Below, in pieces: positions 1 through 7,674 of a stretch of DNA of 39,243 bases (position 1 is its first letter; the number at the start of each line of letters is the position of its first letter). A model generated the notes under the pieces. That model made no database searches, was not told the origin of the DNA, and saw only the letters and a program-made list of their open reading frames with translations. The position numbers and the translations under genes are program-made. The stretch covers positions 1 to 39,243 of the forward strand of contig JAUIDY010000054.1 of assembly GCA_030428385.1 (NCBI GenBank), read 5' to 3'. The DNA comes from Rhodothermia bacterium (GTDB taxonomy: Bacteria; Bacteroidota; Rhodothermia; Rhodothermales; JAAAOL01).

Positions 1-92
1 CGAGTATGCCACCGAGAGCAGCGAGACGATGATTCAGCTAGCAATGTCCCGTTTAATGATCAATCGGCTCGCCTAATTCCTCAACAGTTTCT
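1..92 (+). mobile_element. Right end of an IS5-like insertion sequence (partial)
   Basis: The first 92 bases hold the 3' end of a transposase gene followed by what is probably the terminal inverted repeat, ending near base 92. Bases 10-92 are a perfect reverse complement of 39161-39243, so the same element sits at both window edges facing inward. The match stops abruptly at base 93, which marks the likely element boundary. The rest of the element, its other end and any target duplication lie outside the window. The IS5 family call rests on the style of the transposase C-terminus only. Confidence 0.8.
2..76 (+). CDS. IS transposase, C-terminal fragment
   Basis: This is an open reading frame entering from the left edge and ending at TAA (74-76). 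The 24 visible residues end in AMSRLMINRLA, which resembles the extreme C-terminus of IS5-group DDE transposases (compare the common AMIRLMLRRL ending; recalled, not searched). The catalytic region is outside the window. An identical fragment is encoded on the minus strand at the right edge. The gene is partial because the window starts inside it, so nothing can be said about whether the full copy is intact. Confidence 0.65.
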   Translation, partial: EYATESSETMIQLAMSRLMINRLA

Positions 93-117
93 CAGACTCG
101 GCGCGTACCCATGTGGA

Positions 118-229
118 TAATCCCCTCTGAGCCAACTCGACCTGCGTCTCGCTGGCTCTGTCTCCCCTTTGCACAAAGGAGAGACAGAAGGGAGAACCAC
201 GAAGGTGGTGAACCCTTCGAAGGGGATTA
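118..229. repeat. Small palindromic (MITE/REP-like) element
   Basis: This 112-bp non-coding segment is bounded by perfect 9-bp inverted repeats, TAATCCCCT (118-126) and AGGGGATTA (221-229). Inside is a strong hairpin: arms 157-171 and 174-188 pair over 15 bp with one mismatch and a CA loop. A smaller perfect palindrome, CCCTTCGAAGGG, lies at 213-224. The nested symmetry and the lack of coding capacity suggest a mobile or repetitive palindromic element. It lies just downstream of the ion-channel gene, and its hairpin could also act as a transcription end, though no T-run follows. Copy number elsewhere is unknown. Confidence 0.5.
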
Positions 230-267
230 CGCTTTGGCAACAGCATAGCGTCTGCGGCTTGGCCCCT

Positions 268-1092
268 TCATGCATCACGCTTTAGGCGCTCGTGCTCCCG
301 CATCTCTTCGCGGAACTCCTGCAACTCCTGCCGCAGTTCCGCTACCATTTGTTCGACCCGGTTGGTGTTGTCGGAGGTCATTTCATCCACAAAGACCGCA
401 TTCGCCATCGACAGCCCCAGCAGACCACCGATGAGGACCGCGCCCATAAAGTAGAGCCGCAGCAACAGGATCATGCTGCTGCTGGCCCCGCTGCGGGCAA
501 GGTGATCGGGGATTTCGTACCAGCCCTCGATGGTGAAGACTTTAAACAGTGAATAGAACGACACGAGTGGGTCGCCGAAGTACGGGCGGGCGGCTTCCAG
601 GTCGCCAAAAAGCAAATTGGCGCCCATGGCCAGGATCAGGTTGAGCACAAACAGCACCAGGAAAACGGCAACCGACGCTTTCAGCGCCCGCACCATGCCA
701 CGCCCGATCTGGCTGGCGTTGGGCACCGACCGCAACAGCCGGGAAAACCGCAGCAGCCGCCCCAGCCGCAAAAGCAGCAGGATCGACAGGTCGTGCAAGG
801 CATCGCCCACCAGCGGACTGAACAGCAGTGGCACGCTGCCCAGCACAATCAGGAAATCCATCCGGTTCCACAGGCTCTTCCAGTACCCCGAAAACGACCA
901 CGCCTTGATCTTGAGCACCGCCTCGACGACAAAAAAGATCATGCAGCCATAGTCGATCCAGAACAACATCTGGTGCCAGCGTGTGGGCAGATCTGGAAAG
1001 GCATCCAGGAAAAGGGCCAGCGCATTCAGGACAATGACGACAACAACAGTGCGCTCGTGAATCAGGAAGGAAGCAAGGCGATGCTGGGGCAT
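268..1092 (-). CDS. One-domain voltage-gated cation channel (ion transporter, NaChBac type)
   Basis: The 274-residue product has the single six-helix repeat of bacterial voltage-gated Na/Ca channels. S1-S3 lie in about residues 12-95. The S4 voltage sensor (about 104-122) carries regularly spaced arginines in RLGRLLRFSRLLR. S5 is at about 138-160 and the pore loop reads FTIEGWYEI (186-194). S6 is at about 207-235, followed by a charged C-terminal coiled coil (about 243-270) like the tetramerising tail of bacterial Nav channels. The filter TIEGW differs from the LESWA type of NaChBac, so sodium versus calcium selectivity is open. The gene is divergent from the MaoC gene, with 245 bp between them. 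It should form a homotetramer in the inner membrane. Confidence 0.9.
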   Translation of the reverse strand: MPQHRLASFLIHERTVVVVIVLNALALFLDAFPDLPTRWHQMLFWIDYGCMIFFVVEAVLKIKAWSFSGYWKSLWNRMDFLIVLGSVPLLFSPLVGDALHDLSILLLLRLGRLLRFSRLLRSVPNASQIGRGMVRALKASVAVFLVLFVLNLILAMGANLLFGDLEAARPYFGDPLVSFYSLFKVFTIEGWYEIPDHLARSGASSSMILLLRLYFMGAVLIGGLLGLSMANAVFVDEMTSDNTNRVEQMVAELRQELQEFREEMREHERLKRDA

Positions 1093-1337
1093 GACACAGA
1101 GGGGTGGCGGTGGAGGTCGTCAACCGCGTGGCCCGCTTTTCTCCGGGGCCTACGTTTGGAGGACACGCGCCCTAAGGTACTTACAAACCGCGCTTCTTTG
1201 CCCCCTCGTTTCGAGGATACGGACGAGAACAAAACAAACGTCCGCTTCGATGGGTGGGCGCGGCCCCTGTCGGGCAACAGAAACCCCGTCCCAGAGCCCA
1301 CGTTCGAAACCCACACATCCACCTGTCGCCCCGTCCC

Positions 1338-1748
1338 ATGAACGTCGTCGTTGGGCAAACCGCTTCCCGCACGCTCCACATCACCGCCGAGCAGGTGGAG
1401 ACCTACGCCACCCTGAGCGGCGACTACAACCCCCTGCATTTCGACGCCGACTTCGCGGCCCAAACGCCCTTCGAGCGGCTGGTGGTGCAAGGCGGGCTGA
1501 CCACCGGATTGCTGCACGCGCTGGTGGCGATGGACATGCCCGGTCCGGGCACGGTTTTTCTCAGCCAGAACTGGAAGTTCACCGCCCCTGTGTTCATCGG
1601 CGACACCATCAAGGCCGAGGCCGAGGTGGTGCATGTGCATCCGACGAAGCCCGTCACGCAGCTACAGGTCCGGGTGACGCGGCAGGATGGGACCGAGGTG
1701 CTGGAAGGCGAGGCGTGGTGTTACACGTTTTCGCCAGACGCCGAATAG
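1338..1748 (+). CDS. MaoC-type hotdog dehydratase / (R)-specific enoyl-CoA hydratase family
   Basis: This 136-residue protein is one hotdog fold of normal length for PhaJ/MaoC-like hydratases. The hydratase motif SGDYNPLHFD (27-36) supplies the catalytic Asp29 and His34. The family hydrates trans-2-enoyl-CoA to (R)-3-hydroxyacyl-CoA in the cytoplasm; the exact acyl substrate here is unknown. I chose the ATG at 1338 because the protein then begins right at the family's N-terminus; an upstream in-frame ATG at 1254 adds a low-complexity, non-homologous stretch. The stop is followed after one base by the start of the MFS transporter gene, so the two are probably co-translated. Confidence 0.87.
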   Translation: MNVVVGQTASRTLHITAEQVETYATLSGDYNPLHFDADFAAQTPFERLVVQGGLTTGLLHALVAMDMPGPGTVFLSQNWKFTAPVFIGDTIKAEAEVVHVHPTKPVTQLQVRVTRQDGTEVLEGEAWCYTFSPDAE

Positions 1749-1749
1749 C

Positions 1750-2985
1750 ATGACCGCCGTGCCACCGATACGGAGAAAGTCGTATCAACTGTTCTTCCTG
1801 GCGATGGCGGAACTGCTGGCCATGACGCTCTGGTTTTCGGCCAGCGCCGTGGTGCCGCAGTTGACGGAAGTGTGGGACTTGACCGATGCCGAGCGCTCGT
1901 GGATGACGATGAGTGTGCAGGTGGGGTTTGTGGTGGGGGCGTTGCTCAGCGCCGTGCTTACCCTCGCCGACCGGGTTTCGGCGCGGCATCTTTTTGCAGC
2001 CTGTGCGCTGCTGGGGGCGCTTTGCAACGCGGCCATTCCGCTGTTCGACGGCGGCCCGGAAGCGGCGCTGGGGTTGCGGTTCCTCACCGGCGTGATGCTC
2101 GCAGGGGTCTATCCGCCGGGGATGAAGCTGATGGCGACGTGGTGTAAGGAAGACCGGGGCTTTGGAATTGGCCTCTTGGTGGGGGCGCTGGCGGTGGGGT
2201 CGGCCCTGCCGCACCTACTCAATGCGGTGCCGTTTGCGGGCGGCGTGGGGGGCATGCCGCCGTGGAACATGGTGTTGCTGGTGGCTTCGGGGCTGGCTGT
2301 GCTGGCGGGCCTCCTCGCGCTGGTCTTTGTGCGGGAAGGTCCGTTTCTGAGCCAGCGGGCGCCGTTCAACTGGCGCTTTGCGCGGCAGGCGCTGGCTCAC
2401 CGCCCGACCCGGCTCGCCAACTTCGGTTATCTGGGGCACATGTGGGAGTTGTACGCGATGTGGACGTGGGTGCCGCTGCTGCTGCTCGTTAGTTATGAAC
2501 AGGCCGGGTGGGCACTGGAAGGCGCGCGGCTCGCCGGGTTTGCCGTGGTTGCCGTGGGTGGCCTCGGGGCCGTGGTGGCGGGTCAACTCGCCGACCGTTA
2601 CGGGCGTACCACGGTTACCATCGCGAGCCTGCTCGTCTCCGGGGGCTGTGCGCTGCTGGTGGGGCTGGTATGGACACACCCGTTGGTGCTGACGGCGCTG
2701 TGCCTCGTCTGGGGCTTCGCCGTGGTGGCCGACAGCGCCCAGTTCAGCGCCGCCGTGAGTGAGTTGACCGACCCGCGTTATGTGGGCACGGCGCTCACCA
2801 TCCAGACGAGCCTCGGGTTTTTGCTGACGCTGTTTACCATCCGCCTCATCCCGCCGCTGGTGGAGGCATGGGGCTGGGAGGTGGCGTTCCTCGTGCTGGC
2901 GCTGGGCCCCGTGTTCGGGATCTGGAGCATGGTGCGCCTGCGCAGGCTGCCCGAAGCGCAGCAGATGGCCTCGGGAAACCGATAG
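1750..2985 (+). CDS. MFS transporter, 12-TM
   Basis: The product is 411 residues, almost all hydrophobic and consistent with 12 membrane helices in two halves. An N-terminal half loop (about residues 68-75) and the central LADRYGRTTV segment (about 282-291) match the MFS loop 2-3 and loop 8-9 signatures (Asp-Arg-x-Gly-Arg). The start at 1750 follows the MaoC stop with one base between, which argues for translational coupling and against the longer start at 1687 that would overlap the MaoC gene. Substrate cannot be read from sequence. Linkage to an acyl-CoA hydratase hints at an organic acid or related metabolite, but that is inference. The gene converges on the oxidase gene, with 11 bp between the stops. 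Confidence 0.88.
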   Translation: MTAVPPIRRKSYQLFFLAMAELLAMTLWFSASAVVPQLTEVWDLTDAERSWMTMSVQVGFVVGALLSAVLTLADRVSARHLFAACALLGALCNAAIPLFDGGPEAALGLRFLTGVMLAGVYPPGMKLMATWCKEDRGFGIGLLVGALAVGSALPHLLNAVPFAGGVGGMPPWNMVLLVASGLAVLAGLLALVFVREGPFLSQRAPFNWRFARQALAHRPTRLANFGYLGHMWELYAMWTWVPLLLLVSYEQAGWALEGARLAGFAVVAVGGLGAVVAGQLADRYGRTTVTIASLLVSGGCALLVGLVWTHPLVLTALCLVWGFAVVADSAQFSAAVSELTDPRYVGTALTIQTSLGFLLTLFTIRLIPPLVEAWGWEVAFLVLALGPVFGIWSMVRLRRLPEAQQMASGNR

Positions 2986-2996
2986 CGCGCTGTCCC

Positions 2997-4451
2997 TTAC
3001 GCGTTGTTGACTTCCGTCGCGGCCCGCATCCCTGACTCGATGGCCCCGTTCATCCATGCAAACCAGGTGGACGTATGTTCGCCCGCAAAATGGATATGTC
3101 CCTCGGGTGTGGCAATGTGGGGGTAAAGGTCCACTACCTGCCCTGGCCGCATCAGCCGGACGGCCCCGCGTGCCCACGGGTCGTTTTCCCAGCACTGCGA
3201 GAACACGCCTTCGATGTTGCCGCTCAGGCCGGGAAAAACCTGCTCAATGTGGGTGGTGGCATACCGCGCCCGTTCGTCTTCGGTCATCGACGCGGCATAT
3301 TCGGACGACGGCCCGAGGAGGTACAGTTGCAGCAACCCGCGCGGCCCGGGATGGTCGTGCGACGGGTGCCAGATCTCGGCGGGCAGATCGGTGTGGGCAA
3401 ACCCATTGCGGCCCTGTTCAAGCCAGTAGCGCTGGCTTACCTGCACCGTGATGCGCGAGAGCGAGACGTAGCTCATCTCGTGAATGACGCGGTGCTTGGA
3501 GGGGGAGAAGTGGGGGTGTACGTCCAGATGCCGCAGCACAGTGAACGGGATGGCACAGATCAGCTTGTCGGCGGCGAGGCGGTGGTGCTGGCCCTGCTGC
3601 GTGTACACCACCTCCACACCCGCGTCGCCTTGCTCGATGCGGACCACGGCGGCCCCGTACCGAATGTGGCCTGCAAGGCGATGCGCAAAGGCCTGCGGCA
3701 ACTGGCCATTGCCCCCGACAATCTTGGACATGACGGTGGCCCCGTGTCCGTTGCCGATCACGCTGAGTGTTTCCAGCATCGACGCGCCCTCGAAGGGCGG
3801 GAGTCCGAAGACTTCGTACACATCCGGCGAAAAGCCTTGCTGCTGCAAATACTCTTTCACCGTCATCTGGTCCAGCGGCTTCAGCGTTTCCGGCGGCCAG
3901 GGATCGCGTTCATCCACCAGGTGCACGATGTCGCCAAAGGCTTTTTCCATCAGTCCGCCGAGGCCCATCGCTTCTTCTTGAGGTGTCAGCGCCAGATCGA
4001 GGGCAGAGAGGGAAGGCTGGGCACCCGCCGCGTTCGGGACGTTTGCTGCCCGGATGGTGGTCGTGAACTCGTGCGCGTCGGGGTAAAACGGAGCCAACTC
4101 CAACCCAAACGCCTCTATGTATTTAAGCGTCCAGGCGTGGTTGTCGGGGATGCGGGCTGCGCCCACCTCGCCATAGAGTCCATCGGCGAGCGGATGCCGC
4201 AAGGTGCGGACCCGCCCGCCGGGGCGCGTCTGCGCCTCCAGCACGGTCACGTCATGGCCCTGCTGCATCAACTCGTAGGCGGCGGTGAGTCCGGCCAATC
4301 CGGCGCCGATGACGATGACCGATTTGGGGGCCACGCCGCGTCGTAGGCGGGAAGCCGCCTGTGCCGGCGTAACAAACGACGGAAGGGCGAGCGAACCGGC
4401 AGCGAGGCTGCCGATGCGGAGAAAGTCGCGGCGGCTGAAGGACGTGCGCAT
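2997..4451 (-). CDS. Tat-exported FAD-dependent amine / L-amino-acid oxidase
   Basis: This 484-residue protein belongs to the flavin amine oxidase family. It starts with a twin-arginine signal (SRRDFLRIG, residues 6-14) followed by a hydrophobic stretch and an AQA-type cleavage site near 32. The dinucleotide-binding motif VIGAGLAGLTAAYEL comes at about 47-61, then the RPGGRV motif typical of amine and L-amino-acid oxidases. Near the C-terminus, HFAGEHTS and an alanine/glycine-rich helix complete the FAD site. The family oxidises an amine or amino acid to an imine with release of H2O2. The Tat signal implies export of the folded flavoprotein. It lies 33 bp downstream of the RidA-like lipoprotein gene, which probably handles the imine product. 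Substrate is unknown. Confidence 0.9.
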   Translation of the reverse strand: MRTSFSRRDFLRIGSLAAGSLALPSFVTPAQAASRLRRGVAPKSVIVIGAGLAGLTAAYELMQQGHDVTVLEAQTRPGGRVRTLRHPLADGLYGEVGAARIPDNHAWTLKYIEAFGLELAPFYPDAHEFTTTIRAANVPNAAGAQPSLSALDLALTPQEEAMGLGGLMEKAFGDIVHLVDERDPWPPETLKPLDQMTVKEYLQQQGFSPDVYEVFGLPPFEGASMLETLSVIGNGHGATVMSKIVGGNGQLPQAFAHRLAGHIRYGAAVVRIEQGDAGVEVVYTQQGQHHRLAADKLICAIPFTVLRHLDVHPHFSPSKHRVIHEMSYVSLSRITVQVSQRYWLEQGRNGFAHTDLPAEIWHPSHDHPGPRGLLQLYLLGPSSEYAASMTEDERARYATTHIEQVFPGLSGNIEGVFSQCWENDPWARGAVRLMRPGQVVDLYPHIATPEGHIHFAGEHTSTWFAWMNGAIESGMRAATEVNNA

Positions 4452-4484
4452 GGGCGTTCGGTTTGGATGGGCGAGGGCGGAGCG

Positions 4485-5072
4485 TTAGTCGGCGACCTCC
4501 ACAATCATCTCAATCTCCACGGCGATGTTGCGGGGCAGCGAGCCCATGCCGATGGCGGAGCGGGCGTGCTTGCCGCGCTCGCCAAAAACCTCCACCATCA
4601 GATCGGAAAAGCCGTTGATGACCTCCGGGTGGTCGGTGAAGTCGGGCGTGGCGTTTACCATGCCCAACACCTTAACGATGCGCGTCACCTTGTCGAGGTC
4701 GCCGAGTTCGGCTTTTAACGCCGCCAGTTGCTGGATGGCGGTGAGGCGAGCGGCTTCGTAGCCTTCTTCGACAGTCAGGTCGGCACCTACCTTGCCGACG
4801 ACGTAGGTACCGTCCTCGCGGGCGGGGCCTTTGCCCGCCGTGAAGACGAGGTTGCCGGTGCGGACGGCGTTGACGTAGTTGGCCACGGGAGGCCCGACTT
4901 CAGGAAGCACGATGCCCATTTCCTGGAGCCGCGCTTCGATGACGCCATCTTGAGGGGCTGTCACCATGCGGGTTGGGGGTTCTGGTTCCGGGGGTGCCGA
5001 GGTGGTGTTGGGCGAGGGCGTACACGCCGCCAGTCCAACGGCAAGGCATAGCAAAAGAAAGAGGTTACGCAT
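4485..5072 (-). CDS. RidA/YjgF-family lipoprotein
   Basis: From the ATG at 5072 the product is 195 residues with a lipoprotein signal whose lipobox LAAC puts the lipidated Cys at 17. This start is preferred over the one at 5168 because it gives a clean signal peptide. Residues 40-195 are a RidA-like domain of the longer subgroup (RL..MGI.LPEVGPPVANYV). The substrate-binding Arg of RidA is retained in KHARSAIG (Arg171), and the conserved acid is in VEIE (184-188 region); the family Cys that follows ARS is replaced. RidA proteins hydrolyse reactive 2-imino acids to keto acids and ammonia. Being exported and placed directly upstream of an exported amine oxidase, it probably clears that enzyme's imine product in the periplasm. 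It begins 103 bp after the last histidine kinase gene. Confidence 0.87.
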   Translation of the reverse strand: MRNLFLLLCLAVGLAACTPSPNTTSAPPEPEPPTRMVTAPQDGVIEARLQEMGIVLPEVGPPVANYVNAVRTGNLVFTAGKGPAREDGTYVVGKVGADLTVEEGYEAARLTAIQQLAALKAELGDLDKVTRIVKVLGMVNATPDFTDHPEVINGFSDLMVEVFGERGKHARSAIGMGSLPRNIAVEIEMIVEVAD

Positions 5073-5175
5073 AAGGTAGGACAGCGGATGGGTGGAGGCA
5101 ATGGGTGCGCACAAGGTACAAAACCGAGGCACAGCGGGTAGGGCGTTCAGGCAGGGCAATGTCAGCACACGTTGC

Positions 5176-7674
5176 TTAGGCGGGAAGGGTTACGATAAAC
5201 GCCGCGCCCGCGCCTTCGTCGCTCTCCACCGTCATCGTCCCGCCGTGCCCCTGTGTAATGATGTCGTAGCTTAGGCTCAAACCCAATCCCGTCCCGCTGC
5301 CCGTTGGCTTCGTTGTGAAAAACGGCTCAAACACTTTTGCTCTCACCGCGTCGCTCATCCCCGGCCCGTTGTCTGCCACCCTAACCTCGACGCCGCCTTC
5401 CTTTCTGCGCGATGAAACACGCACCACGGGCTCATGGTGTCCATTAACCTGCGCCGCATGCTCTAAAACTGCATCGAAGGCATTGCCGATGAGGTTCAAG
5501 ATCACCCGCCCGAAGTCCTGAGGAATCACCTCCGCGGTGCCCACCGCCTCGTCGTAGGCGCGCTCGATCGTCACACTGAACTCGGGCACCTGCGCCCGTT
5601 TACCGTGGTAGGCCAACTCCACATGCTCGTCAATCAAGGCATTGAGGTTGACGGCCTCCCGTTCGCCTTTGCCTTCGCGGGCGTGCGCCATCATGGATTT
5701 AACGATGCCGTCGGCGCGTTTGCCGTGCTGGGCGATGACGGCGGCGTTCTGTTTCAGGTCGGCGATAATGTCGTCTACGGTTTCGCCCTTGGCGAGGGCG
5801 TCTTGGAGTTCGTCGGCGAGTTCTTCGTTGACCTCGGCGAAGTTGTTGATAAAGTTGAGCGGGTTTTTGATCTCGTGCGCGATACCCGCCGTGAGTTGCC
5901 CCAGCGAGGCCATCTTCTCCTGCTGCACGAGTTGGGCCTGTGTGGCTTTGAGGTGGTCCAGCGATTGGTTGAGCGCAGCGGTGCGTTCTTCCACCAACGC
6001 TTCCATTTCTTGGTTGTAGCGCCGCAGCGACTGCGTCATGCTGTTAAAATGATCAGCCAGTGCCCCCAATTCATTGCGTTCGCCAATGCGTACCTCGGCG
6101 TCGAGGTTGCCTGCTGCCACCTGCTGAACCCCGGCCAAAACCTGTTTCAGGGGGCGCACCAGGCCCACGCGGAAAAACACAACGCCTGCCGCGACAAAGA
6201 CAAACAAGCCCAGGATCCCGACGCCAGTCCACGTACGCCCGAGGGGCGCGATAAACTGCCGAAAGGCGAGACGGTCATCTGTAAACGTGAACAACGCGCC
6301 GCCTGCGGAGGCAGACACCGGGGCCGCCTTCAGGTCGGTGGGTTCTTGCAGACCGCCCGGCGAGATTCCGACGAAGGCACGAAGGGGCGGCGTGGTCACC
6401 CGGTGGTAGTTAAATTGGATCCGTCCATCGGCATACAGCAGGGCCTGGAAGTCAAGGAGGGATTCGTATAGGTAAAATTCGCTCACGCGTGTCCACGTCA
6501 CCACGAGCAAGGAGTCGGTGGCGTCGATTTGGGAGCCTGCGCCGGTGCCTGCGTAAATCAGGTCGGCATACAGCGGTGCGATGGAGGGAACGGGCTCGAA
6601 GAAGCTCTCGCCGAGCGTGAAGGCATTGTCGGCCTCGATGTTGGCTCCCAGCGAAATGATCCCGTTCGTAACGATCCAGAGCGAATCGTAGGCTGCGCCG
6701 TAGAAGGGAAACGAAAAGGGGGCGCGCATGGCGGCGGCATCATCATCGCCGGTAAGCTGCAAGGCACCTTGTGGGGCGTGCCACTGCACGGGTAAACGGG
6801 CGACGGTGTAGCCTTGTGCACTATCCGGTGTAAACAGCAGCGTAGACCGTTCGGCGGGGCCGCTAAATACCTGCCGCTGCTCCAGTGCGGGGCGCAGCAC
6901 GGCGGTGCTGAGCACGAGCAAGGCCATGTAGGTCACCAACAAGAAGCCCACCAGCTTGGCGAGCACGGAATGCCGCTCTTCCCCATACAACAACACCGCG
7001 AGAAACAACAAGCTGGCGAAAAGGATGCCGCTAAAGATGCTGATGCTGGTCCGCCATTCGGCACCGAGACCCCAAACGCCCGCCTGGTTGGTTCCGCCGA
7101 GGATGGCGAGGGCCAGGCAGAAAAACGCCGCCATCACTAGGAGGCAGAGGCGACGGGTGCGAACGTCATAGCTGCCTCGGTGGGCCCGCCACGCCTTTCG
7201 GGCTGCCACCACAAAAGTCCAGAAGAAGAGGAAACCACCGAGATTGGAAGCCACGGACCGCATGCCCGGATCAGGCACGCCCTCCGGCACCCACTTGCCG
7301 ATCTGCCATAACAACCACCCCTGCACGACGGCATAGCCGAAGACAACCACCCGCTCCTCCCAGATCGCAAGCCGGAAGCGAATACGGTAGGCCAGCACAA
7401 GAAGGACCAAAGGAACCAACGCATTAAAGAACTGACTGGCGAAGGCGCCCCAGGGAATCTCCAGGTAGGCGACGGTAGTGTCTAGGCGGGCGAGTTGGGT
7501 GATGTCATAATAAAGGTTGTGAAGCCCGGAGAGATAGACCAGCCCCAGCACCACAAGCAGGAGCCGGGTGTCGCGCGTCTTGTTAGGCAACACCGCCAGA
7601 TAGAGCAACCCGATGGCAAACCCCAACAGCACAACGATGCCGCTGGCACGTCCAGGTGTCCAGAGAATCTCCAT
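5176..7674 (-). CDS. Histidine kinase E: 7TM + nidogen-like sensor + HAMP
   Basis: The product is 832 residues. About seven membrane helices occupy residues 10-265. A beta-rich domain follows (290-465) with FPFYGAAYDSLWI, SIAPLYADL, VVTWTRV and the DGRIQFNY segment, matching the pattern of nidogen-type (NIDO) extracellular domains. Then come one more helix (478-502), HAMP (503-555), a coiled coil, the dimerisation helix with phospho-acceptor His600 in AHEIKNPL, and the ATPase domain with N727/N731, DNGPGM (768-773) and GTGLGL (794-799). The HEIKN motif keeps the residues for both kinase and phosphatase activity. The start overlaps the stop of kinase D by one base (TGATG). It is the fifth of five tandem kinases; it has no adjacent stand-alone response regulator. 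Confidence 0.9.
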   Translation of the reverse strand: MEILWTPGRASGIVVLLGFAIGLLYLAVLPNKTRDTRLLLVVLGLVYLSGLHNLYYDITQLARLDTTVAYLEIPWGAFASQFFNALVPLVLLVLAYRIRFRLAIWEERVVVFGYAVVQGWLLWQIGKWVPEGVPDPGMRSVASNLGGFLFFWTFVVAARKAWRAHRGSYDVRTRRLCLLVMAAFFCLALAILGGTNQAGVWGLGAEWRTSISIFSGILFASLLFLAVLLYGEERHSVLAKLVGFLLVTYMALLVLSTAVLRPALEQRQVFSGPAERSTLLFTPDSAQGYTVARLPVQWHAPQGALQLTGDDDAAAMRAPFSFPFYGAAYDSLWIVTNGIISLGANIEADNAFTLGESFFEPVPSIAPLYADLIYAGTGAGSQIDATDSLLVVTWTRVSEFYLYESLLDFQALLYADGRIQFNYHRVTTPPLRAFVGISPGGLQEPTDLKAAPVSASAGGALFTFTDDRLAFRQFIAPLGRTWTGVGILGLFVFVAAGVVFFRVGLVRPLKQVLAGVQQVAAGNLDAEVRIGERNELGALADHFNSMTQSLRRYNQEMEALVEERTAALNQSLDHLKATQAQLVQQEKMASLGQLTAGIAHEIKNPLNFINNFAEVNEELADELQDALAKGETVDDIIADLKQNAAVIAQHGKRADGIVKSMMAHAREGKGEREAVNLNALIDEHVELAYHGKRAQVPEFSVTIERAYDEAVGTAEVIPQDFGRVILNLIGNAFDAVLEHAAQVNGHHEPVVRVSSRRKEGGVEVRVADNGPGMSDAVRAKVFEPFFTTKPTGSGTGLGLSLSYDIITQGHGGTMTVESDEGAGAAFIVTLPA
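5702..5772 (-). repeat. 71-bp block identical to 13440-13510 (kinase dimerisation region)
   Basis: These 71 bases in the dimerisation helix of kinase E are identical, as read by eye, to 13440-13510 in kinase B. A second 62-bp identical block follows (5789-5850 and 13527-13588). Identity at silent positions between genes with unrelated sensor halves points to recent duplication of the transmitter or gene conversion. Confidence 0.8.

Noticed and set aside
3075-4346. A 423-residue plus-strand frame over the oxidase gene
   Set aside because: It is antisense to a well-supported flavoprotein and has no recognisable motifs; it is a GC-driven shadow frame.
5073-5175. A terminator between the last kinase and the RidA gene
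   Set aside because: No stem with a T-run was found, so read-through from the kinase array remains possible.
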